The notes: generated from the sequence alone by a model not told the origin. Positions 16,058-26,080 are shown, counted from the stretch's first letter. The stretch: 64,000 nucleotides of DNA from Nonomuraea endophytica (GCF_014203235.1 NZ_JACHIN010000003.1:115590-179589), one strand, 5' to 3'. Numbers and translations are program-made.

Positions 16058-19000
16058 ATGCGTCGATTGTTGACGGGCTCTCGTATTTGGCATGCCATTA
16101 CCCTGTCGGCCGTTTTAAGCTCGGGCCTCATTGTCCTTCCCATGGCGCCAGTGCTGGCCGCCTCAGAAGCGGCGAGCGCAATTGCCGACGGCGAAGTCGT
16201 AGCGCCCGTTCAGCAGAACGGAGCGGGTGCGCCGAAGGATTTCCTCGTGTCATCCGACGCGACGGCCGCGTCGGCGTCGGGCGGTCAGAGCGCGAGGCAG
16301 TTGCGGCGGCCTGCGGATGCGTTGCGGCTGGACGGCCGGGCCAATGGTGTGAGACCGATCAGCCGCACGATGAAGACGGGGCCTGCCCCACGCTCAGGTG
16401 CGGAACGTACGGAAGCGGTCGACCGGGCCGCTGCCCAAAGGCCCTTCATCGACGACATGTTTCCCGATGACCAGTCCCTGGCCGGCTCTGTGACGCCTGT
16501 GTTGAGTGTGGTCGCCACCAGGCTGGGCGGTGGCACGTCGGCCCAGTTCCGCTTCTTCTTCACGGTTTGCGAGAAGGTGGAGGCGGGTTCGCCGAGCGTG
16601 CCGTGTGTGGAGTCGGGCGGCTTGGACGGAATCGACGCGTGGCAGGTGCCCGCGGGCAAGCTCGCCTGGGCCAAGGAGTACGAGTGGCGAGTGCGGGTCA
16701 CCGACCCCGAGCGCGGCACCGAGACCACGACGGAGACCAGGACGTTCACCACGGGTGTGCGTCAGCCGTTCATCGGGGCGACGCTCGGCGAGCGCGGCGC
16801 CGACGGGCAGGACTTCCACCAACTGTCGGGCAACTACCGCACGCAGATCACCGATGCCGCCGTCCCGGTGGCAGGCCCCCCACTCTCGGTGGTTCGAACG
16901 TACAACAGCCTCGACTCGCGTAGCCCGGGAATCTTCGGCGCTGGCTGGTCCAGTCGATGGGACATGAAGATCACCCCGGAGGTCAACACCGCCGGGACGG
17001 CGACACTACTGGTCACCCTCGCCAACGGCCGGCAGGCACGCTTCGCAGCCAAGGGCGCTGGAGCCTTCCAGCCGCCGCCCGGACTGGACGCGACGCTCAC
17101 GGAAGTCGCTGGTGGAGGCTGGCGGCTGATGGACAAGTCATCCACGAACTACTTGTTCGACGCTCAGGGCCGTCTCACCCGGGTGGCCGACGCGCGCGAC
17201 AGGGCGCAAGAACTGCTCTACGGCACCGGCGGGAAACTGGCGAAGGTGACGTCCACCGGCGGACGCTCGCTCACCTTCGCCTGGAACGGCAACCACGTCT
17301 CGGAGGTGTCGACGGACCCGGTCGACGGCACGAGCCTGAAATGGACCTATGAGTACGTCGGCGACAACCTGTCGAAGGCGTGTACGCCGGTGGCGGCGAA
17401 CTGCACTCAGTACGGCTACGAAACCGGATCTCGATACCGCAGCCTCATCCTGGACGCCGACCCGGTCGCCTATTTCCGTCTGGGTGACAAGCAGTACGAG
17501 CCGCCTGCGAACGAGGGCAACACCGGTGGAAACGGCGTCTACGTCGATGTCGCCGTCGGTCAGCAGGGTGCGCTCGCCGGATCGGGCGACACCGCGGGAG
17601 GCTTCACGAAGTCCGCGCTCACCCTGCCGAGCGGGACCGTGGCCGAACTCAAGGACCGCTTGTCGATCGAGAACTGGTTCAAGACCACGTCCAACGGCGT
17701 GATCTTCTCCGCGGCCGACATCGGCTACCTGTACGGCGCGATGTTCCCAGCCCTCTACGTCGGCACCGACGGCAAGCTCCGAGGTCAGTACGGGAACGTC
17801 AGAAACGGCGCGGGTCAGTGGGTGTACACCCCGATCACCTCCGCCGGCCGGGTCAACGATGGCCAGTGGCACCACACGGTGTTGAACGTGGTTGGCGACA
17901 AGCAGCAGCTCTTCCTGGACGGTCAGTTGGTCGGTGAGCTCACCGGAGAGCTCGAGAACTCATGGCGGACCCACGCGGCCCTCGGCGGCGGTGACCGCGG
18001 ATCCAACTGGGCGGATGTACCCGCCGGTTCCACCGTGGCCGGCGCCTGGACGTTCAAGGGCTCACTCGACGAGCTCGCCATCTACGGCAGGGCACTCACC
18101 ACCGACGAGGTCAGCCGTCACTACGCCGCGCGCTTGGCGGCTCCCAACAAGCTGGCGAAGGTCACCCTGCCCTCCGGGCGAGTCTGGGCCCAGAACACCT
18201 ACGACTCGGTCAGCGAGCGCGTCGCCACACATGTCGACCAGCACAACGGCACGTGGAAGGTCGGCAAGTCCGAGTACGACTGGATGACGGGCGAGTCGTC
18301 CATCACTGTGACCGACCCGCAGAACGCGACGCTCAAGTACGTCCATGACAGGTGGCGCGTCAACCAGCTCCTCTCCCAGACCGACCAGCTCGGCTACACC
18401 ACCTCCTACGCCTACGACACCGGCGGTTACCTGGCGAAGATGACCGACGCCAACGCCAACGTCGTCGAGCAGGATCATGACAAGCGCGGAAACGTGATCA
18501 GCACGAAGACGTGCCGGGCGAACGGCAGCTGCCAGCGATCCTGGGCGGAATACCACGTCAACAAGGACGACCCTTTCGATCCAAAGAACGATCGTGTGCT
18601 GAAAGTCCGTGATGGCCGTTCCAGTGGTGAGACCGACAACACCTATGTGACGTCGTTGGAGTACAACCAGTTCGGCGAGCAGACCAAGCAGACGAGTCCC
18701 GCCACACCCGACTTCCCGAACGGACGCTCTTCCACAGTCGCCTACACCGATGGGACAGAACCGGCTGTAGGCGGCGGCACCACGCCCGCCGGACTGACCA
18801 AGACCAAGACAGACGCTCGCGGCAACTCCTGGACCTACCGCTACACGAAGGCCGGGGACCTCGCCGAGCAGACCGACCCCGAGGGGCTGGTCATGAAGCT
18901 GGAGTACGACACCGTCGGCCGGTTGGCCAGCTCGACGCAGGTGTCGTCGGCGTATCCCGGCGGCGTGAAGACCACGTTCACCTACGACGCCCTCGGCCGC

Positions 19001-22000
19001 CTGGAGACGCAGACCGATCCGGGCGTGAAGAACGAGGTCTCCGATGTCACCCACTCCAGGAAGACCACCCTGGCCTACGACCCGGACGGGAACAAACTCA
19101 GCGAGACCTTCGCGGACCTGACCGGCGGGGACGCGGCGCGGTCCACCGTCTACACCTATGACGGCCAAGGCCGGATGGAGACGTCGACCGGGCCGGAGGG
19201 CGGTGTCGTCCGGCAGATGTGGAACACACTGGGGCAACTGGCCCGGGTTACGGACGCTCGCGGGACAGTGATCGAGAACGGCTATAGCCCGCGCGGAGAG
19301 CTGATCACACGCACGGTGAAGGGCTGGACAGGCAGTCCGGTCAATCCGCAGCCCGCCAGGGACGTGGTGCTGGAGTCGTTCGCGTACGATCCGGCCGGTC
19401 GTGCGGCGACGCGGACCGACGCGATGGGGCGCAAGACGTCCTTCACCTACTTCGGCGACAACCTCCTGTCGCAGAAGATCAGTGACGATGCGAAGCTGAA
19501 CGGCTCCGCGACCCCCAGAGACGTGGTGCTTGAGGATCACACCTACGACGCCGCCGGTAACCGTGTCAAGCTGGTGACTGGTGGTGGCACGGTCACCACG
19601 GAGGTCGTTTACGACGCCGCGGGCCGTATCACGTCGCAGACCTTCGACCCCGGGACACTCAAGCGCAAGACCGCGTTCACATACGACGCCAACGGCAACG
19701 TCCTCAAGGCCATGTCTACCGGCGCGGGGACGACGCGTACGGAGATCAAGGAGTTCGCCTACAACAAGGCCAACCAGCCGACGCGGGAGACCGTCGAGAA
19801 CGGCGATGCAGATCTGGTTGCCAGCCTCGCCTACGATGACCGGGGTCTCGTCACGGCGATGACCGATCCACGGGGCAACGTATCGGGTGCATCGGCAGCG
19901 GACTTCACCACCACGATGCGCTATGACGCCATGGGGCGGCTGGTCGAGGCGGTGGGTCCGCAGGTAGCGGTGGACAAGGCCGGGTCGAGTGCGGGTGCGA
20001 AGCCGACAGCTCGCATCGGGTACGACACCTTCGGCGGTACGACTCACAAGACCGATCCTGAGGGCCGTACGATCACCTCGGTGTTCGACAAGGCGGGCCG
20101 ATTGACCGGTGAGATAGCACCGTCGTACACGCCGCCCGGCGGGACGGCGGTGACGCCGACGACCGCTCACGCCTACGACCTGGCCGGACAACTCGTGCGC
20201 ACCACCGACCCGCGCGGCAACAGTTCGACCTTCGAGTACGACCAGCTGGGTCGGCAGGTGCGTGCCAACGATCCGGCTCCCCAGGGGCAGCCCGCAGGGC
20301 AGTCGGTGGTGGACTACGACCTGGTGGGTGAGAAGCTGGCGGCGACCGGTCCTACCGGGGCACGTACCGAGGCGACATATGACGATCTGGGCCGGATGAT
20401 CACCTCGACACAGGTCGAGCGCAAGCCGGCAGCGGCGGCGTACACGACGAAGCTCGAGTACAACGACGCCGGAGTGCTGACCAAGCAGATCGCGCCGGGC
20501 AATCGGACCACAGGCTTCGCGGTGAACGCGGCCGGTGAGGTCACCACCCAAACAGACCCGGCGACGAACAAGACGCTGATGGCATATGACCTGGCCGGCC
20601 GCTTGGTCAAGACCACCGATCCAGAGGGCAACGCCACGGTCGCCGAGTACGACCTGGCCGGACGCCAGACCGGCACCCAGGACCTGAACGCCACCGGCGC
20701 GCTGGTCCGCTCAGCCAGCACCGCCTACGACGCCGCAGGCAACCCCACCTCGGCGACCTCGCCCGAAGGCCACATCACCAAGCAGACCTACGACGCGCTC
20801 AACCGCGTGACCTCGCTGATCGAGCCCGTCTCGGCCGGAGAGTCGATCACCACCTCGTTCGGCTACGACGCCAGCGGCGCCCGCACCCGGCTGACCGACG
20901 GGCGCGGCAACGCCACCTGGACCAGCTACAACACCCTCGGCCTAACCGAAAGCGTCACCGAGCCGTCCACCACAGCACACCCGAGCCTGGCTGACCGCAC
21001 CTGGACCAGCGTCTACGACCAGGCGGGCAACCCGGCCGCGTCGCTGCTGCCCGGTGGGGTCCGCATCGACCGCACCTTCGACCACCTGAACCGTCTCACG
21101 GCCGAGACCGGCGCGGGCGGCGGAGCGGCCAGCGCCGAGCGCACCTTCAGCTACGACCTCGCTGGCCGCGCCACCGCGATCGGCGACCTAACAGTGGACT
21201 ACAACGACCGCGGCCTGCCCCTGAGCGTGAAGAAGGGCACTGTCCAGCAGACCGGCTACGCCTACAACGAGCTCGGCGCCCCCTCCCAGCGCGTCGACGC
21301 CGCCGGGACCGCCACCTTCACGTGGGACAACGTCGGCAGGCTGGCCACTGCTGTCGACCCGGTCACCGGCCGCACGCTCACCTACGGCTACGACAAGTCC
21401 AGCCGCCTCAAGACGCTGACCGGCAAGACCAGCACTGGCGCCGCGGCCGACTCCCAAACGTTCACCTACGACGCCGTCGACCGCCTCGAATCCCAGACGT
21501 TGAAGAACGGCGCGGGTACGCAGCTCGCGAAGATCACCTACGGGTGGGACAAGGACGACAACCTCACCACCAAGACCACAACGGGCACCGCCGGGGAGGG
21601 CAGCAACACCTACTCCTATGACCACGCAGGCCGGCTGACCTCCTGGACCGCCCCCGACGGCGCGAAGACCGACTACGGCTGGGACGCCTCCGGTAACCGC
21701 ACCAGAGCCGGCGACAAAACATTCACCTACGACGAGCGCAACCGCCTCATTACCGGCGACGGCACCGAGTACACCTACACAGCGCGCGGCACGCTGGCCG
21801 CCGAGACCAAGAACGGCCACACCACAAACCTGACCTTCGACGCCTTTGACCGCCTCATCGCCGACGGCGACAGCCTCTACAGCTACGACGCCCTCAACCG
21901 TGTCACCTCCCGCACCCGAGGCACCGCCAAGCAGACCTTCGCTTACTCCGGCCTCAGCAACGACCTGGCCGCCATCAGCGACATCAGCGGCGGCATCCAG

Positions 22001-23332
22001 GCAAAGTACGGCCGCGACCCCTTCGGTGAACTGCTTGGCCTACAAGAAGGCACCAGCCCGGCCGCAGGCGCCTTCACCGACCTGCACCGCGACCTAGTCG
22101 CCACCTTTACCACCACCACGCTGGCCACCAGCACCGCCTACGACCCTTTCGGTGCCGTCACCGCCCAGACTGGAACCAAGACAAACCTCGACTACCAGAG
22201 CGAGTACACGGACCCCGATACCGGCAAGACCAACATGCACGCACGCTGGTACGAGCCTGGCACCGGCACCTTTACCAGCCGCGACACCGCCACCCTCAAC
22301 CCGAACCCGTCGGTTCAGGCCAACCGCTACGCCTACGCCAACGCCTCCCCCCTCACCGGCATTGACCCCACCGGCCACGCGCGCGAATCCACCGGCCTCG
22401 AATACGGCGGCGGCGGCTACTCAGGCGACATCTGCAGCATTCCATCGCAAATCCAACGTTGCGGCGAAGAAAGTGGAGCCGGGGGCCTTCCTGTTGGAAA
22501 CTCCTACGGAGGTGGGGGAGCAGTCGCCTGCAGCGGAGCTGGTCTGGATATTTGCGGTGCTTTTTACTACGGCGTCACAGTGATGACCATAGAGCAGATG
22601 AAGCGGGAGAATGTGCTGCCGAATGGCTGGACTCCAAAGAAGGGGTTCTGGAAGGCCGACAAAAGGGTAATTGACCAGTTCATTGAAGAGGCATACAACG
22701 GGGTGGACCCAGCCGACCTTGATCTCGCCTGGGAAGGCTACTTGGAAATGGTCGCCGCTGGGGATTTGCCTGTTGCCGGTGGAGCGAGTGGGGGATCCCG
22801 TAAGAAATCGAGTAAGAAGACCTCGAAGGCGAAGGGTGGAGGTAGTGACCGATTGTCAGAAGCGGAAAGGGCTTGGTGTAAAGCCAATATCGTACGCTGC
22901 TCGCACGCCTACGGTTTTGCAAAACTGGTATCAGAGTATCTCGATGACAAGCTTGGGGAGGGAAAGGGGGGTGCGCGCAGAAATGCGATCCGTCATTTCA
23001 TCTGGCAAGTCCTGTTGACCTGGGAATATGGAGTCAGTGGAGCGGCAGAGATCGGCGATACTCACGAAAAGGGTGGGCAGCCGTGTCGGGCAGGTGTCCC
23101 GTGTGACACAAGAATAGATCAGTTTAATAACGCTGCGGCTCGAAAATGGGCGACCTATAATAGGACAGCCTGGTATCCCAGGTATCGGGAGGCGAGAAAC
23201 AGCACTTACCCTATGGCGGAAGCATTCAAGCCCGTGCTGGACGCTTTGTTTAATGTCGGAGCCAGCCTGTATCAGACTGGGACGCTGACAAAGAAGGACC
23301 CCACGTGCGCGAAGGTCGGATGCAAATCTTAG
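16058..23332 (+). CDS. Exported Rhs/YD-repeat polymorphic toxin with LamG module
   Basis: A 2424-residue protein. The first 35 residues are a Sec signal (MRR, hydrophobic core, VLA cleavage). About 150-420 hold a fibronectin-like segment and an Rhs N-terminal region (LSVVRTYNSLDSRSPG, GIFGAGWSSRWD). About 465-690 form a LamG/concanavalin-like domain (VAYFRLGD, IENWFKTT, DGQWHHTVLNV, LDELAIYGRAL). From about 710 to 2040 run YD repeats such as YDALGRLETQTDP and YDLAGRLVKTTDPEG. The Rhs core follows, DYQSEYTDPDTGKTNMHARW and RYAYANASPLTGIDPTGH (ends near 22379), then a distinct C-terminal tip. The build resembles WapA-type contact-dependent toxins. Alternative starts are GTG 16046 and ATG 15992. 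A small lipoprotein follows 48 nt downstream. Confidence 0.9.
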   Translation: MRRLLTGSRIWHAITLSAVLSSGLIVLPMAPVLAASEAASAIADGEVVAPVQQNGAGAPKDFLVSSDATAASASGGQSARQLRRPADALRLDGRANGVRPISRTMKTGPAPRSGAERTEAVDRAAAQRPFIDDMFPDDQSLAGSVTPVLSVVATRLGGGTSAQFRFFFTVCEKVEAGSPSVPCVESGGLDGIDAWQVPAGKLAWAKEYEWRVRVTDPERGTETTTETRTFTTGVRQPFIGATLGERGADGQDFHQLSGNYRTQITDAAVPVAGPPLSVVRTYNSLDSRSPGIFGAGWSSRWDMKITPEVNTAGTATLLVTLANGRQARFAAKGAGAFQPPPGLDATLTEVAGGGWRLMDKSSTNYLFDAQGRLTRVADARDRAQELLYGTGGKLAKVTSTGGRSLTFAWNGNHVSEVSTDPVDGTSLKWTYEYVGDNLSKACTPVAANCTQYGYETGSRYRSLILDADPVAYFRLGDKQYEPPANEGNTGGNGVYVDVAVGQQGALAGSGDTAGGFTKSALTLPSGTVAELKDRLSIENWFKTTSNGVIFSAADIGYLYGAMFPALYVGTDGKLRGQYGNVRNGAGQWVYTPITSAGRVNDGQWHHTVLNVVGDKQQLFLDGQLVGELTGELENSWRTHAALGGGDRGSNWADVPAGSTVAGAWTFKGSLDELAIYGRALTTDEVSRHYAARLAAPNKLAKVTLPSGRVWAQNTYDSVSERVATHVDQHNGTWKVGKSEYDWMTGESSITVTDPQNATLKYVHDRWRVNQLLSQTDQLGYTTSYAYDTGGYLAKMTDANANVVEQDHDKRGNVISTKTCRANGSCQRSWAEYHVNKDDPFDPKNDRVLKVRDGRSSGETDNTYVTSLEYNQFGEQTKQTSPATPDFPNGRSSTVAYTDGTEPAVGGGTTPAGLTKTKTDARGNSWTYRYTKAGDLAEQTDPEGLVMKLEYDTVGRLASSTQVSSAYPGGVKTTFTYDALGRLETQTDPGVKNEVSDVTHSRKTTLAYDPDGNKLSETFADLTGGDAARSTVYTYDGQGRMETSTGPEGGVVRQMWNTLGQLARVTDARGTVIENGYSPRGELITRTVKGWTGSPVNPQPARDVVLESFAYDPAGRAATRTDAMGRKTSFTYFGDNLLSQKISDDAKLNGSATPRDVVLEDHTYDAAGNRVKLVTGGGTVTTEVVYDAAGRITSQTFDPGTLKRKTAFTYDANGNVLKAMSTGAGTTRTEIKEFAYNKANQPTRETVENGDADLVASLAYDDRGLVTAMTDPRGNVSGASAADFTTTMRYDAMGRLVEAVGPQVAVDKAGSSAGAKPTARIGYDTFGGTTHKTDPEGRTITSVFDKAGRLTGEIAPSYTPPGGTAVTPTTAHAYDLAGQLVRTTDPRGNSSTFEYDQLGRQVRANDPAPQGQPAGQSVVDYDLVGEKLAATGPTGARTEATYDDLGRMITSTQVERKPAAAAYTTKLEYNDAGVLTKQIAPGNRTTGFAVNAAGEVTTQTDPATNKTLMAYDLAGRLVKTTDPEGNATVAEYDLAGRQTGTQDLNATGALVRSASTAYDAAGNPTSATSPEGHITKQTYDALNRVTSLIEPVSAGESITTSFGYDASGARTRLTDGRGNATWTSYNTLGLTESVTEPSTTAHPSLADRTWTSVYDQAGNPAASLLPGGVRIDRTFDHLNRLTAETGAGGGAASAERTFSYDLAGRATAIGDLTVDYNDRGLPLSVKKGTVQQTGYAYNELGAPSQRVDAAGTATFTWDNVGRLATAVDPVTGRTLTYGYDKSSRLKTLTGKTSTGAAADSQTFTYDAVDRLESQTLKNGAGTQLAKITYGWDKDDNLTTKTTTGTAGEGSNTYSYDHAGRLTSWTAPDGAKTDYGWDASGNRTRAGDKTFTYDERNRLITGDGTEYTYTARGTLAAETKNGHTTNLTFDAFDRLIADGDSLYSYDALNRVTSRTRGTAKQTFAYSGLSNDLAAISDISGGIQAKYGRDPFGELLGLQEGTSPAAGAFTDLHRDLVATFTTTTLATSTAYDPFGAVTAQTGTKTNLDYQSEYTDPDTGKTNMHARWYEPGTGTFTSRDTATLNPNPSVQANRYAYANASPLTGIDPTGHARESTGLEYGGGGYSGDICSIPSQIQRCGEESGAGGLPVGNSYGGGGAVACSGAGLDICGAFYYGVTVMTIEQMKRENVLPNGWTPKKGFWKADKRVIDQFIEEAYNGVDPADLDLAWEGYLEMVAAGDLPVAGGASGGSRKKSSKKTSKAKGGGSDRLSEAERAWCKANIVRCSHAYGFAKLVSEYLDDKLGEGKGGARRNAIRHFIWQVLLTWEYGVSGAAEIGDTHEKGGQPCRAGVPCDTRIDQFNNAAARKWATYNRTAWYPRYREARNSTYPMAEAFKPVLDALFNVGASLYQTGTLTKKDPTCAKVGCKS
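22380..23332 (+). other. C-terminal toxin-like tip of the Rhs protein
   Basis: Begins right after the DPTGH that closes the Rhs core. It is about 317 residues: a Gly/Cys-rich spacer, a helical region (MTIEQMKRENVLPNGW, KADKRVIDQFIEEAYNG), a Lys/Ser-rich linker (SRKKSSKKTSKAKGGG) and a final domain with RRNAIRHFIWQVLLTWEYG, DTHEKG and DQFNNAAARKW. The RHxxW, HE and D-x-x-NN pattern resembles the DUF6973 family found in actinobacterial exported proteins; that match is from memory and needs a search. From about 22450 the base composition becomes visibly less GC-rich than the repeat body, as expected for a swapped tip. The activity is unknown. Confidence 0.6.
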
Positions 23333-23380
23333 CCTCATGGGCTAGCCTTGGTACGGAGGTCCGGACGGAAGGACGGCTCG

Positions 23381-23821
23381 ATGAAGAATGGGCTGACCTG
23401 GCTCATACTCGTTGTAACGGCTGTTGCCACTGGATGCGCGAGCAGGGGCGGGCAGCAACCGTATCCCGAAGCGATGAAGTCCTGTTACGAGAGGGATAAG
23501 CGGGAAACCAGCCAGCTCGCCGCGATCACGCAGCGACTGCTCGGGGCTGATGTGGGAAAGACGCTACAGGAGCACAGCGACTGCGATTCAGAGGAAGCTG
23601 GTGGGGCGTGGATAACGTACGATCTTGATCGAAAAGCGTCACCCAAGCAATCGCTTAAGAAGTTCTACTCTGATGGATGGGTCAATGTGCCGCTTCCTAT
23701 TGAATCATGCGGGGCAACGTGCATCGCGGGGGTAAAGAAGATGATTCAAGGGCGCCATATCCTGGCGACAATTGAAGATTTTCCGGACAGTCGCGACCTT
23801 GTTGTCGTGTTCGAGGAATGA
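23381..23821 (+). CDS. Small lipoprotein, candidate immunity protein
   Basis: A 146-residue protein starting at ATG 23381 after GGAAGGA. It has a lipoprotein signal MKNGLTWLILVVTAVATGCA with the lipobox ATGC (Cys at about 20), so it should be anchored on the outer face of the membrane. The mature part has four more cysteines (SCYERD, DCDSEE, SCGATCIAG), possibly two disulfides, and no family I recognise. It lies 48 nt after the Rhs gene, on the same strand and with the same lower-GC composition as the Rhs tip. By position and size it is the expected immunity gene; that is inference. An upstream in-frame ATG at 23348 would bury the lipobox. Confidence 0.7.
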   Translation: MKNGLTWLILVVTAVATGCASRGGQQPYPEAMKSCYERDKRETSQLAAITQRLLGADVGKTLQEHSDCDSEEAGGAWITYDLDRKASPKQSLKKFYSDGWVNVPLPIESCGATCIAGVKKMIQGRHILATIEDFPDSRDLVVVFEE

Positions 23822-24703
23822 TTGCGGTCTTATTAGATGGGGGCGCGCGTCTCGCTGGATTGGATACTGGGAGGATTTTTTCCGTTGCTGGGGTGTCGGG
23901 TTGGAGCTGAGCTGTCGGCGGAAAGCGCATTTCAGGGCAGTGGGATTAAGCGTCGCGATGGAAGCTCCAATGCGGTGTGCCTGACAAGGCTCTGCCTGGT
24001 AGAAGACGCGATTCCTGGCCTACTTAGGCCTTCGCTGAAGTAGCTCCTGACCGGTACAGTGAGAGCTTTGCTTTGTCAACGACTCTGACTTCGGCGATGA
24101 AGAAGCCATGTGCATCGGCGCGGTGCTCAACGGCCTGCCGGGTCCCAAGACTTGCCCGACCAGCCTGCGCTAGTCGGGACCCAAGCTCAACTAGCTTGGG
24201 AACATCTCGCTGAGGCAGGGCTTTCTGCATCAGGATCTGTCTCCGCTTCCTCTTCGTAAGGTGAAGCGTGTGCGTGGGCGGTTGGCATTCATCACGTAAT
24301 AGCAGCTGATCTGGCTGAAATCCTTGCAATTATCCATCCGTCCAGATCATCTCATCCACTTGCGCTCAGGTTGTAAATATCCCAGACTCAGTGGATATCT
24401 TCTTACCATCCAGACGGTGGTTATGGCCCTGGCGGGCACTCTTGACTATGACGAGGATGCATCTACCTTACGCACATTCATGCTGGCCCCGTTCACGGGG
24501 GAGGGTAGGGCAAAGCGATCGCCACGCCGGGCGCCTCACTGTCCCACTGTCGGCAGGGGTCCGCAGTCTCGAGTTACCCGTGCATTGCTGAGAAAGGCCG
24601 GTTGCACGGATGGCGGATGAGGTTCCGCAGAAGCGGTGAGGCTCGTAAAGGGATTCGGGGCGCCAAACGCAGAGAAACCTTGTGGTGAGAAGCAGCTGGA
24701 CGA
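23822..24703. other. Low-GC gene-free tail of the Rhs island
   Basis: About 880 bp with visibly lower GC and irregular codon use. Open frames reach about 100 codons at most (for example 24024-24329 on the minus strand) but match no family I know and lack convincing start sites. I see no transposase, integrase, tRNA or clear direct repeats. It could be a decayed remnant of earlier tip/immunity cassettes or simply imported intergenic DNA. Confidence 0.45.
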
Positions 24704-26080
24704 TCAGGCGAGCTCATATTTGCTGTGAAACTCATGTGCTAAGGTGCGGATTTCGCGGAGGCCATCGACCTTTTCAGCCGCTCGGGCCTGGACGAGGATG
24801 TTGCCCAAGGCGGTGGCCTCTACGGGGCCTGCGACCACGGGGAGGCCGGTGGCGTCGGCGGTCAGCTGAGACAAGAGGCGGTTGCGGGCGCCGCCTCCCA
24901 GCAAATGGATGACTTCTACCTGGTGGCCGGACAATGCTGTCGCATCGGCTATGGCGTTTCGGTGGGCCAGGGCCAGGCTTTCCAGGATGCAGCGGACTGT
25001 TTCCGGCTTTGTTCTTGGTACGGGCTGGCCTGCTTTTCGGCAGGCTTCGGCTATGCGGGTGGGCATGTCGCCGGGGGCCAGGAATGAGGGGTCGGCGGCG
25101 TCGATCAGGGAGCGGTGGGGTTCGGCTTCCTCGGCGGACTGCAGCAACGCGGGGAGGTCGGGGGAGCCCCAGGTGGTGAGGCATTCCTGGAGGAGCCACA
25201 GGCCCATGACGTTGCGGAGGTAGCGGGTGGTGCCGTCCAGACCGGTCTCGTTCGTGAAATTTCCGGTACGGCTGGCCTCTGACAGCACCGGAGCGGAAAG
25301 CTCCACGCCTACCAGTGACCAGGTGCCGCAGGAGATGTAGGCGAAGGCGTCCGTCGCGGCCGGGGTGGCGATCACGGCGGAGGCGGTGTCGTGGGAGGCG
25401 ACCGCCACGACCGGGGCCGACCAGGCCGGGAAGGCGTCGCGGCAGCACGCTTCGGGGGCGTGGGCGGGGGTCATGACGCCGATGGGGGAGCCGGGGTGGC
25501 GGATGGGGGGGAGCAGGTGGGTGGGGATGCCTGCTTTGCGCGCCACGTCGTGTGACCAGGTTCGGGAGTGGATGTCGAGGAGGCCGGTGGTCGAGGCGTT
25601 GGTAACCTCGGCGCCTGTTTCGCCGGTCAGCCAGTACGCGATCAGGTCCGGGATCAGGAGCATGGTCGCGGCGTCGGTCAGGTCGTCGGCCAGTAGCTGG
25701 AAGATGGTGTTGATGGGGTGGGGCTGGATGCCGGTGGCCTCGTAGAGGGGCTGGGCGCCCAGGCGGTCGATCGTCGCGGACACCACGCCTTCCGTACGGC
25801 TGTCGCGGTAGCTCACCGGGTCGCGGAGCAAGGTGCCGTCCGGGCCCAGGAGGCCGTAGTCGACGCCCCAGGAGTCGATGCCGATCGAGTCGACCGGGCC
25901 CGCTTTGGCCAGGCCGTACAGGATCTCGTGGAAAATGCGGTGGATGTCCCAGCGCAGGGCGCCCGCGCGCATCGTCGCGCCGTTGGGGAAGCGGTGGACC
26001 TCGGTCAGCGTCAGGGACTCGTCGCTGACGATGACGCGACCGCTGGAGGCGCCGAGGTCGATGGCGGCGAAGCGGGTCAT
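24704..26080 (-). CDS. rhaB: Rhamnulokinase
   Basis: Phosphorylates L-rhamnulose to L-rhamnulose 1-phosphate. The 458-residue FGGY-family sugar kinase has the ATP/phosphate loop AAIDLGASSGRVIV at the N-terminus, IGIDSWGVDYGLL, QPHPINTIFQL, a central ASHDTASAV with the catalytic Asp, ISCGTWSLVGVEL and the C-terminal HLLGGGARNRLLSQLTADATG. This signature set is that of RhaB rather than xylulose or glycerol kinases. Its ATG overlaps the stop of the LacI regulator gene, so both are co-transcribed divergently from rhaI. Confidence 0.93.
   Translation of the reverse strand: MTRFAAIDLGASSGRVIVSDESLTLTEVHRFPNGATMRAGALRWDIHRIFHEILYGLAKAGPVDSIGIDSWGVDYGLLGPDGTLLRDPVSYRDSRTEGVVSATIDRLGAQPLYEATGIQPHPINTIFQLLADDLTDAATMLLIPDLIAYWLTGETGAEVTNASTTGLLDIHSRTWSHDVARKAGIPTHLLPPIRHPGSPIGVMTPAHAPEACCRDAFPAWSAPVVAVASHDTASAVIATPAATDAFAYISCGTWSLVGVELSAPVLSEASRTGNFTNETGLDGTTRYLRNVMGLWLLQECLTTWGSPDLPALLQSAEEAEPHRSLIDAADPSFLAPGDMPTRIAEACRKAGQPVPRTKPETVRCILESLALAHRNAIADATALSGHQVEVIHLLGGGARNRLLSQLTADATGLPVVAGPVEATALGNILVQARAAEKVDGLREIRTLAHEFHSKYELA

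Noticed and set aside
18062..20551. Minus-strand open frame of about 829 codons inside the Rhs gene
   Set aside because: Antisense shadow of the YD repeats without recognisable motifs or start site.
24024..24329. Minus-strand open frame of 101 codons downstream of the lipoprotein as a real gene
   Set aside because: No recognised family, no ribosome-binding site and no neighbour on the same strand; kept only as part of the low-GC region.
15759..24703. Integrative element or prophage carrying the Rhs gene
   Set aside because: No integrase, transposase, tRNA or flanking direct repeats visible; composition alone does not prove a mobile element.
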